DNA from: Centroberyx gerrardi
Taxonomy: Eukaryota > Chordata > Actinopteri > Beryciformes > Berycidae
Assembly (NCBI RefSeq): GCF_048128805.1
Contig: NC_135998.1
Coordinates: 14,793,656 to 14,857,655, forward strand
DNA length: 64,000 nucleotides
Direction: 5' to 3'
Part shown: in pieces, positions 35,601-46,200 of the stretch
Layout: each line of letters starts with the position of its first letter
Numbering within the stretch: position 1 is the first letter of the stretch
Notes under the pieces: model-generated
Told to the model about the DNA's origin: nothing
The model's input: only the letters and a program-made list of their open reading frames with translations
Databases searched by the model: none
Translations under genes and position numbers: made by a program

Positions 35601-38526
35601 TTCGGGATTTGCCCCTGCAAATGAGAGGCACTATAAAAATGTAATTTATTATTATTATTATTATTATTATTAGAACTGACTTGATTTGAAGTAAATGATG
35701 AGTGAATTGTAACATAAATTTCTTCCGGTACTTTTCCACACGTAGATGTTTTGTTCAGAAAGTGTGCACACTGCTGTCAGCAAAATCCTTTTAAACCGCT
35801 TGAGTCACCAGTTGGATAATTGCTCAATCAGTGTCAACATAGTCATCGGCCCACAGCAAACAGTAGCTCAGATTGGCTTTGTCAGCAGCAGGGTGAGGGC
35901 CGCAGTGTGGTGGCGAACGTGCCTTTACAGAAGTAGATACTCTTCATTCTGTTTCTGATATGAATGGTTGGCATTGTCCTGTAAATTGTGAAGTGTTGTT
36001 TAATACACAAAGTAAATGACTGTTAAATTTGTCAAATTTACCTAAAAAGCTTTGACAATATGATTTAAGCTTGGGTTGCAGGAAAAAAATTCAGTATTTC
36101 AATTAAAACTGAACAAATAAAGTATTCTGGTGCTGTGCAGAATTCCCCGCCTGCATATTAAGTTGCACGTCATAGAAAACAAAATGCTGAAAATGCAATT
36201 TTAAGTAGCTTTGTCCACATGTATTGCCATACTTATTGCAAAGGTATTCTGAAAAAATGTAATATGATGTTTTATATTTATATGATTCGTTTTTTGGTCC
36301 GTGTTATGCAATCCTGATTGAAGTGTCTGTTTTTATCCAGGGTTACAACAACTGGACCAATGGCTTGTATGGGTATTCCTGGGACATGATGGTTCACTCC
36401 CGCAGCCATCAGCACGTCAAGATCACCTACAAAGATGGAAGAACTGGAGAAATTGGATATCTGAACCCAGGGGTGAGTTACAGAGTTACAGAGGAAATGC
36501 TGGCAGCCACAGTTTCAGTATCAGTGTCACCTATATTCAGCTCTTGAACTACTATGAACTACTGTATGTTGTCTGTGTAGGTGTTCACGCAAAGCCGTCG
36601 CTGGAAAGACCATGGAGACATGCTGAAGCAGTACGCCACCTGCCTCAGTCACTACCTGCCTCGCTATAATATCTCTGAACCTGAGATTTACTTCGACATC
36701 TGGGTGTCCATCAATGAACGCTTCCAGCAAAGGTACTTGTATAAGCCTTTTCACTTGATAAGAAATATTTAAAAAGAGATTCCAGTATTTTAGATGTATC
36801 AAATAATAATAACTGAAATAATCGTCACATTGTGGTTTTGATATTGTCTCTGGGCTTCTCTGTTAGGATCTTTGATCCGCGTGTGGACATTGTGAAGGCT
36901 GATTGGTCACCTTTCCGGCCAAACCCCTGGCTGATGCCCCTACTGGTCGACCTCTCGCCTTGGAGGACCAAGTTCCAGGAGATAGAGGGAAGTCTGGACA
37001 ATCAGACCGAGATCGTCTTTATCGCTGACTTCCCAGGTTACAAATCTCTCCTTGTCCTTTCTTTCATTTAGGGGGAACCCTGTCATTATGTTGATATTAC
37101 GCGTGTCAAAAGTTTAACCTTTACCCTTGCTTTTGTTCCTGACAAACAGGACAGATACTGTTCATTTGTCGGTGCTACTGCTTATTAGCTTCATTTGCGC
37201 TAACTGAAAGCGTGTTACTGTTTAGGTCTCCACTTGGAAAACTTTGTGAGTGAAGACCTGGGCAACACCAGCGTTCAGGTGCTGCAGGGCCAGGTGAACG
37301 TTGAGATAGTGGAGGAGAAGAAGAACTTCACTCTGCAGCCTGGTGAGCAGATGAAGGTACAGCAGCACAATATTATCATCGTTAATAATGTATGGCTTAA
37401 CTCGGAATCACAGGCATTCACCATAGTGTGTGTGTGTGTGTGTCTAGCTACCTGCTGGGGCCTACCATAAGGTGTACACAGTATCTGAAGGACCCTCTTG
37501 CTACATGTACATCTATGTGAACACCACAGAGGCAGCGCTACTGGAGAACTTCACCAAGCTGTTTGAGCTGCAAGAGCGTGTTCGCAATGGAACAGGTGAA
37601 GCCTTCATCATGTCAAAATACAATAACACACACCATGAGGGTAGTAGATTAGAGTAGAAAACAGTCAAAATCAATAAGGCCCAATGCCATCAAAGTAAAG
37701 TGTGCACTGAAAGGGGCTCACATCAAGGCAACTGATGTGAATTGAGCATTCTTTGTTAAAACAGTGGATTTTTTTGTTAAACAATACCTCATTAAAGAGC
37801 ACCTTGTTAAAAAGCTTTTATAGCTCAATAACACTAATAGGATTAGTGTATCAGCTTCCTCCTTTTTTCCAAGTGCAACTAAAGTATTGTTCAAGGGCTA
37901 GAAACAAATGCATGAAAGCAAAGTGTTTGAAGACCCTGACTGGAGTCTCACCCCACAGAGACGGAGCCCCTCCCACCTGAGCTGCAGCCTCTTATGGCTG
38001 CAGACGATGACGAAGGGTCAGAGATCAACGCCACCGACCCGATCGTCCGGCTGTTCCTGAAGAGGCAGCGCCGCATTAAGGAGGTGAAGAAACGCAGGGA
38101 GGCCAACGTGTTGGAGCGGCTGAATCGCTTCGCTGTGAAGAAATACTACATGTTGCGGAGAGCGTGAGTGTTGCCATTTCTTCCAATTAAACAAAAATGA
38201 TGGAATATTGATATAATAATTATATAATATATTGATAACATGCAATATCTCATATTGTATATACTCCCTAAAAACAGAAAAAGCACAATCAAGCTCTAAA
38301 TGTGAAAAATGTCATTCATCCATGACTGTACTATAATTCAGACTGCTTTCTCCTCTCATCTTTAAGGTTCTTGATGACAGCCATTGCTATGCGAAACCTG
38401 GCAGTGGGTCTTCCTCCGCTGGAACAGCTGACCAGGGAAGTTGCCTTCGCCAATATGAAAGAGCCTCAGGCAGAAGGCAACCAAGACGAACGCCTCAAAG
38501 ACGAAGCCGGTCACGGAGAACTTTAA
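32662..38526 (+). CDS. ggcx: Vitamin K-dependent gamma-glutamyl carboxylase
   Basis: GGCX is a multi-pass ER enzyme that converts Glu to Gla in clotting factors and matrix Gla protein using reduced vitamin K. Fifteen coding exons keep frame: 32662-32686, 32915-33130, 33259-33417, 34169-34334, 34470-34548, 34634-34740, 34848-35011, 35176-35477, 36341-36472, 36581-36732, 36867-37036, 37226-37356, 37448-37595, 37959-38163, 38367-38526 (771 aa; human 758). Landmarks are the Lys pair of IKKLDADW at residues 226-227, matching human Lys217/218 of the active site, then HHWLFDPFK, hydrophobic membrane segments in the first half, and [16 protein letters not shown] at the start of the luminal half. Sequons such as NYT and NTT are present. 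Exon 1 codes only eight residues. Exon 13 follows a (GT)n tract directly. Confidence 0.97.
34363..34402 (+). repeat. (TG)n-rich microsatellite in ggcx intron 4
   Basis: Interrupted TG units just after the exon 4 donor. Confidence 0.9.
35560..35672 (+). repeat. L2/SINE-type tail with (ATT)n in ggcx intron 8
   Basis: A sequence like aagcgcttcgggatttg, then cactataaaaatgtaattta and (ATT)n, is the typical 3' end of L2-mobilised elements in fish. Confidence 0.6.
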
Positions 38527-39058
38527 CGCTATTTTTGGGAACAAAGATGCTCTATGGAAGTGCCTGCGAGTGTTGGATCGCACATTTAAAACAAACGTGT
38601 GGGTAATTACTACTGGACTGTTACTACACCGGGTACGCAGCTGCCCAGAGATTTTTTAATTTCTATGCTTACATTTTGAATTCAGTATTTTGTTACGTTG
38701 TTTGTTTATGAATTTCAAGTCATGCAGAGGAGAGTTTTGTTTGTTATGGCTGTAGCAAAACCAGAATATATTAATTGATGTACATTGCTTTATTGTGAAA
38801 GATCACATTCCTTGTTTGTTCATTGGTGTTAAGTGTTTTATATTTTCAGTAATTCTAGCCAAATCATACAAGCACATTTCTGAATATATTTGCAATTCCT
38901 GAGAGATGATGTCCGTTTTCAAAGAGTTTACTCCTCTCGTAAGGTTCATGTGAACTTGTATGCTAAATCCTATAATGTGAGAACAATGATTGATACAAAA
39001 TCATGAAATATTATTTGGTAGCCTGTCAATTGACTGCCTTTTCCAGTCCCTTTTTTAT

Positions 39059-39064
39059 AATAAA
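39059..39064 (+). terminator. Poly(A) signal of ggcx
   Basis: AATAAA 530 bases past the ggcx stop in an A/T-rich 3' UTR (38527 to about 39085). Confidence 0.7.
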
Positions 39065-39202
39065 GAGCTTATGTGGTGATAAACTAGATATGTGTCTTCA
39101 ATGAAAAATCAACCGTATACATAGAGCCTGATGATAATAGGTGATCTACATATTCATTTCAGTTTGACAGAGGAGCTTAACACATTTGTGTAAATAATGA
39201 AC

Positions 39203-39208
39203 TTTATT
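39203..39208 (-). terminator. Possible - strand poly(A) signal converging on ggcx
   Basis: AATAAA on the - strand, only about 120 bases from the ggcx end. It could be a distal snx24 site, giving a 4-kb 3' UTR, or chance. Confidence 0.25.
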
Positions 39209-39209
39209 G

Positions 39210-41600
39210 GTGTCTTAGAATTTTACATATTGCCCATCCTAAAGTGCTACAGGAGAACTCCAGTGTTGTTCATCGTAGGCTGACATTATGGCACATAATT
39301 GACAGTTTTCATACAGTCGGAGCACAAACAGTACAAGGTTACACAGTATAAATAAATATAAATCTACAAGATGGATCTCTATGAAATGACGTAATATGTT
39401 AAAACACAAAAATCATGATCTGTTTTTACTGAGGTGAACTGCTCAGGATTCATTTTACCCGGTACATACTATTCAAATAGGTAATCTTCACTGTGCTGTA
39501 GTGACAAGAAAGTCAAGTGATGGCGAGTCAATAGGCGGGTCAGAAAAACTGTTAAGTCCTCTGGAGTTTCTACAGAAATCAGCAACTACTGTCCAAATGG
39601 TAAGTGCAAAGAAATATTTCACAAAACCAAGCTACAAGTGTTTAAAAGTGTTCACAATAGGTGAGGCTTCTCAGTTTCACAGGCAGGATTCATTTACAGG
39701 GAACAATACACAAGACAATTTCCATTTTGTTTTATTACATATTGCACTGTATTTTAATAGTTGTAATTTCTTTAAAATAACAAAAACCCACCCGTTTTAC
39801 AAATGCTCTGTAAAAGAATATGCACTTTGCATCACCCTACATGTGATTGTGTCTCTTACCACCACAGTGGGAAAACTGCTCTATATAGTGTGTAAATTCA
39901 ACATTAAATGTAACATCACTGACACTAGTGTTAAATACTGGCCATTAGCAAATGTAGTTCATACAGTAGCCTTTTCCCTCTCCCTTACATGTGTGAAAAT
40001 AAACATGATCCTCATTTATAAAGCTTGCAAATGCCAAAACTACACCCTGAAAATCACACACAACAATTTCCATGCACAAGCTGAAAAGAACTTGATATGA
40101 AAATAACTTGATATGAAAAACTACCCAGATCTACTCCAACTAGCGATCAGTTGTCTGCTGTTTGAAGTCAGTGTTGTGGATAAGGAACAACACTGACTTG
40201 ATAAAAAGGACTAGCTGTCTTTGTGTAAGGCCTGTTTTAGCCCTAGTCAGTAATAAGGAGATCCTTTCCCTTTTTCAAACTTAAACACACTGTCTAGATG
40301 GGGCTGACAGGCTCAGCAAGTGAAAGAAGAAGCAGAATAATTTCTGCTTGTAAGATTAAAGCAATCTTTTTCAGCAGTCGTTGAGTTAACTTTTTCTGCT
40401 CAGACCAGAACTATATTAAAACTTGGCTGGTGTACTTGACCCATTTGATTTTTTAATCTTCCAAGTAGGTAAGAGGTCCTGCATGCACTGTGGGAAGGCA
40501 GCAGACTGTTAACACCTTGTCATTAGTTTCGACAGTCTTTTTTTAAGGCTTGCTTTACATCTCATCTGTTAAGGGAAGATCATTCCACTGCCATGCAATA
40601 ATCTAATTATCTGAACAGTTAATTTTCTCATTAGCAGTAGTATTTCTTGGACTTGGGGGTCCTGTAGTGTGGCAGCCTCATCTGCTTCAGCCTTGCTGCA
40701 CGATGACAGAGGAGCCGATCTGTGAGAGCCGATCGAGGAGGGGACCAAGGACGGCCTCAGCATCCTGCCCACGTGTTTATCGGTTTATACTCTCTTGTTC
40801 TTCTTTCCTAGCACTTTCACCTCTGCACCACGTGTTTTGTTTCCATCCCTGGACACTTATCTTCTCTTTGCTTCCACCTCATCAACACATTGCATCTAAC
40901 ATCATCCATCCTCCTGCCTTGCGTTCATAGACAGAGGGTTGTGGAGCTTTCGGTCGTCACTCCTGAGAGTTTGAGTTCATCTGAGCCTATGCTTGCTTCT
41001 GTCTCTGCATTTCCATTTGCCACTGCCTTTTTAGTAGCATACAGGTTCAAGGGGGCAACCTTAACCCTCCTAGGCAACTCTCAACACAAGTTTAATTCTG
41101 ATATTTCTTTGATATCTCAATCTCTGCATCTCCATCTACTCACAAAGTTGGCAATCAGGCTTGACTTTGTCCTCTCTGGATCCTGCTCCACTTTCAACCC
41201 AAACGCCAATCCAGTTACTTCTCTTCATGTCTCGTATCCTTCTCCATTCCCCTCTTTTCTAACCCTCGTATCCCTGTCTCAACTCAGACTATCATCAAAT
41301 TTTCCAATCTTTCCACCCCCACCCCTCTGTTTTCTCCTCATTCCCCCCACTTTAGTCCTTCACCTCTCTTTCAACAGACTGTCCACGTTTCGATTTGATG
41401 TTCTGTTGACTTTCCTCTAAACCCGACCCTCCATTCCCACCTGCCCATTAGCTGTCTGAAACCTTGCAAATCAAACAAACAATTTTTTTTTGGGCAGGTG
41501 AGACAGTGGCTCAAATCTGGTTTGTTAAATTACCACTCATTTCAATACACATTCCACTTTCCCACATCATCTAAGCTGCTACATCATCCTTCTACCATTT
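39210..41600. other. Non-coding stretch between ggcx and snx24
   Basis: I see no supported gene. A 199-residue open frame at 39501-40100 looks like chance because its composition is not protein-like and it lacks splice or family support. Confidence 0.4.
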
Positions 41601-41639
41601 TAAAATCCAACCCACTGCCTTTTGAAAAGATTGACGATA

Positions 41640-42420
41640 TCTGAGGCACTTTCTCCCAACTATCCCTGAGCTCTCCAGTTCCCTCTCCACCGCTCTCCCT
41701 CTCTCTCTCTCTTTTTCCTCACCACGTACATTCTCCACTGGGTTTCTCCTGGACTCCTCGTCTCTTCCAACACTACATCTCTTTGCTCTGTCATCACATC
41801 AAACTATTTTCTACCACTGCAATGCCTACAACACTCAACTCACCTTTCTTTTCCTTCCTCACACAGACTGAGGCACATTTCTGTTTGTCATGGTGACAGC
41901 GATAGTTGGATGTCACCAAGACAAGCATATTGAAATACTGTCTCGACCCCGAAACCCTCGTCAACCCCTACAACTCCACCAGAATGCCACTCTCCCTGAA
42001 TTCTCCCAACTCTTCCTCCTGCACTCCCTCAGCTGGCTCCTTTTGGCTGCTGGTAACAAATTCAAAACCTGCTGGTGTACAAGGCTGCTAAGGGAGCTGC
42101 ACCTTCCTACCTCCAGGCCGCGGTCCAGCCCTGCGCTCCGGCCTGTCCCTTGTGTTTTGACACTACTGGCTACATGGCTCTCCTGTCCCTGGCAAACTGG
42201 CCATCATTCCTCCCGACCTCAACTTTTCCCAGTGGTGGCTTGCCCCTCCAGCTCAGTTACTCCCGATCTTCTGACTTGTATTGAAAGCTCCTCTCTTCAA
42301 GAAACACCTCTCGTCTCCCCTCTGCTACCTCCCAAAGGAATTCAAGCTCATTCTAACATTGTTCTGATTGTCTCACCCAGTCAGTCACCCAGGACAACAG
42401 CGTTAGTTTTATGCCTTAAA
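41640..42420 (+). mobile_element. L2-like LINE relic
   Basis: Broken + strand frames show a degraded RT block (STGF..., then HCNAYNTQLTFLF, compare HCYADDTQLYL) and later KAAKGAAPSYLQAAVQPC, the block seen near the end of L2-type ORFs. The copy is dead and its borders are fuzzy; it may extend left to about 40900. Confidence 0.55.
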
Positions 42421-42933
42421 ATGTAAAAAGGATTACAGTTATATAGCAACATGAAAATTAATAATAATAATTAATTATTGGGATTATGTGCAAAAAGGCT
42501 TCTAATTACACTGAGGCTAGCTGTTGCTATTGTAGCAATTCTTCAGAATCACTGCAACTCACCAAACCTCTATCTTCATTTCATAACTTTTCATTATACC
42601 AAGCCTGAGAAAGTTGGACATTGTTGTAGCCCAATCTTCATATCCCCCCTTATGTTTTTCTTCTTAGATCAAAAATTGATCCACCAAGATAAAGATGAAC
42701 AAGAGAGTAACTGATTACATGTCACAAAAGCTTTAAGTGTGTTGGGCGTCACTGAATGCTGTAATTCCAAAGGTCCTTTATTTCCATTTCCAGTTTAGCT
42801 TTTATGTCTGATTCATTCTTTTTCTTTTTTTTTTTTTTTACACTTTAGTCAACCTGACCAACAGTGACCAATTTTATAGTCTATAAAGTTGTTTAAGCTA
42901 TTTTTTGTCAGAACAAATGACTTAACTAGGAAA

Positions 42934-42939
42934 TTTATT
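42934..42939 (-). terminator. Candidate proximal poly(A) signal of snx24
   Basis: AATAAA on the - strand about 360 bases beyond the stop. It is one of several possible sites. Confidence 0.35.
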
Positions 42940-43299
42940 TCAATATGGGTGAATATGGGCATTTTAGTAACCATTTATGATTATTTGTGGAAGTTAATGA
43001 AGTGAGAGCAAAAGGCTGTCCAGATGAGAACAAAGGATGATTATAATCTATAACAAACATGGTGTCAATGATTTATAGAAGGATTATGCATCTGAATTTT
43101 TTTTTAAGCGTATGCAGTTATTTTTTTTCCTTTAATGCTTAAATGCAATTATTTACTGTTGCATTTAGGGAAGGTTTTATAAATGAGGCTCCATGTATCT
43201 TGACACGTTACATCCATCCGGGTGCACACCTGAAAACGGTGTGAAAATCTGAAGCAGCCGTTTGCAGTAACGAGCCCTCGGAGGCGGCTTGGCTGAACT

Positions 43300-46200
43300 C
43301 TACCTGGGCTGCAGGTCTGGGTAGAAAACTCCATGTATCACACCTTCGATCACAACATTGGAAAAGGTATCTAGAAGTGGGGAAGGAAAGGCTATTTGTA
43401 AAATTAGGATAAAAAGTGCATGGAAAACTGCATAGGTTTCTGGAAATTATTTGTACAGTAGTAGAGAAAATCACCATAACTGCTTCATCTTTCCAACAGT
43501 GCGACTAAAGTGATTGTGTTTTTAAAAGACAGAACAAATTGGTGTATGTTGGATAAGAAGCTTGCCGTTACCGTGGGTAGATGGGAGCAGGTAGGGGTCT
43601 CTCAGAAACAGCATGACTGGTTGGTGTGAAAGTTTACTGAAAAGAATCCACAAAGGAGAGGTCAGCAAATTCAGTATGGCAGCCTGGTGGGTGGCTAACA
43701 ATACTGCACACACATCAGCAATGACTGCTGCCTGAGGAAGAGCACCGAGCTCGAAATGCGTTGCATATTCTGCATGTTTATAGCCTATACATGTTCCCCT
43801 GCTCATTATGCGCTTTTGAAGCTTTAGTACATATTTTGACGTTGCACAAGTAAGGTGCTTCCAATCCCTTTATTTTGACTCTATCCTGTGCCACTTTGGA
43901 AGCCCTTTTCCTCCCCACTGTTTGTTGACGTGGATACACTTTAGCAATACCATGAAGAAGAGAAGTAGGTGGCACTGAAGGCAGCGTCAGCTCCAGTACA
44001 TGGTGGGTGAAGTTCAAGTGGTTCAGAGCAAATAATGACTAAAAGTTTAACTGGTCAAAAGGGCAGAACGGGATGATGAACTACTCTGAGCTGCACAACA
44101 GTTTAACAGTATTTAAAATATTCATAGAAACAGCAAAAAAATGCTCACCTTGATTCCTCTGATTCTGTATCAAAGGACCTTAGAGAAGGAAAACAGAAAG
44201 TTAAGACACGTAACGATCTAGCTTGAGAAAAATCAATCTCACACAGTATCTGGGGATCTCTGGGGGGAAAAATGCCACAAGTGGCACTTTCATTTTTATA
44301 GAAAACCCACAGTTCAAACTCACCCACAGCTTTCTGTTTTTGGCACTGAAGGAAAATGGCGGATGTTCAGGAAATCCAGGAATATCTTTGGAAGAACCTC
44401 ATTTTCCATAATTATAGTCTGTAAAGAGCAGACAAAACAAAAGCAAATTGCAATGTGCATGAAGCAGAGATACAGTACAGAGCCACTCAGCTTGGCCTTT
44501 TTAGGACGAACTGAATAGGCAGAATTTGCTATTATAAATCCTTTAACCTGTCTATACCTGTACAGATACAGTGTGTAAACATTTACTGTAAATTTCATAC
44601 ATAACATATGCTCCTACAGTGCATCTAATAGTATTTAAATCATATCAGCAGAAAGGCAATGTGCCTGACATTGACCTCATACACAGATAAAGATGTTTCT
44701 CTTCTTCTTTTGAAGCTAAAGGGAATGTAAAGGTAAAGCTCAAACAGTTGTTCAAACAGTTGGAGCGGGTGGAGGCCGGGTGTGTCAGAGCTGATGTGGC
44801 TGCTGGACTCTGTACCTGCAGATAAAGCTCCAGACCGTGCCGCCGCTGCTCCAGGACTTTGGGAACCCAGTTTCTAACATGTTTAGAGGGGATCTCAGGT
44901 GGCTTTATGCTCTTCTTTAGCTGCAGGGATTTGGAGACATGAATACCACGTATATCATATATTGTATGCATGTATTGTATGTATAAAAGTAGATCAGGGG
45001 AAAAGCAATAATAACATATGGAAAGTAGTCAAGACACCCGTGCACAGCCACACAGCCTATTTTGTAGGAATACAAAATAGTTCATATAAAGAAATTATCC
45101 AACCGCACACTGTTAGACTTTGCTGACAATATACTCACATCTTTATTTTTCTTCTAACATTTGCAAAATAGGCTTATAAAAGGAGCTCCTTTTATAGCAA
45201 AGTCTAACAGTGTGCGGTTGGATAATTTCTTTATATGCAATAATAACATATGTTGACCATGGTGCCTTTTATGGAGAGCCATTTCATTCAAAACCCCACC
45301 CAAACTGCACACCACCTATCCACTTACCAGACACCCACCAGCCAAACTGCACACCACCTATCCACTTACCAGACACCCACCACCCAAACTGCACACCACC
45401 TATCCAGTTACCAGACACCCACCACCCAAACTGCACACCACCTATCCAGTTACCAGACACCCACCACCCAAACTGCACACCACCTATCCAGTCATCCTGC
45501 GCTGCCACCCAGTGGACATCGCGCGCGACCCAGTGGACAGCGCAGAGCGACCCAATTGGTCATCTCGCGCCACCCAGTCGACAGCGCGCGCCACCCAGCC
45601 GGGTAGCGCGCGATGTCCAATTCGACATCGCGCGCTACCCAGCTGGATAGCGCCGATTGGACAGAATTCAATCGCCTCTCTTAAAACGGAAGTAGAGCGA
45701 GAAAGGCCAAAACAAACTTTGGAAATAAGCTAAAATCTAAGGCGGAGGAAATTGGTATTATCAATATTAATGTGTGCCCTCCAGTCTGTTGGTCAGTTGT
45801 ACCATCATGGCTAATCCCAGAACCTGAAGTTGATCTATGCATACTGAATAATAACAAAAGAAAGAAATCAGGAGATATAGTCAAGGAAGTTAAGTCTCAT
45901 CTGCAACAAGAATGGAGTTCATATTTACAGATTTATACAGATGGATCAAAGGATCCAGAGAGTGGCATTTGGAGTAACCATTCCTGAATTAAGAATTAAA
46001 AACGGACATAGAATTTCAGATCAGATGTCAGTATTCACAGCAGAGATGCTGGCAATATTATGGGCACTTTGGTGGGTAGAGGACAATAAACCAGACTTGG
46101 TGCAAAATAATATTATTTGTGAACCTCGGCTCGGCAGCGCACGCTGCCGACTGGGTGGCGCGCGATGTCCAATTGGGTCGCTCTGCGCTGTCGACTGGGT

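Noticed and set aside
39501-40100. 199-residue open frame on the + strand
   Set aside because: No recognised domain, A/T-driven composition, and no conserved splice or promoter context.
40569-41420. Coding frames between ggcx and snx24
   Set aside because: Pyrimidine-rich low-complexity and repeat-derived sequence; no family match on either strand.
41890-42426. 178-residue open frame on the + strand
   Set aside because: It is a frame through the degraded L2-like LINE, not a host gene.
45300-45495. CRISPR-like array
   Set aside because: The units are contiguous with no unique spacers, and the DNA is a vertebrate intron.
45210-45650. 146- and 118-residue Pro/Thr/His-rich repeat proteins
   Set aside because: They are frames through the 42-bp minisatellite and CpG-rich arm of the foldback element.
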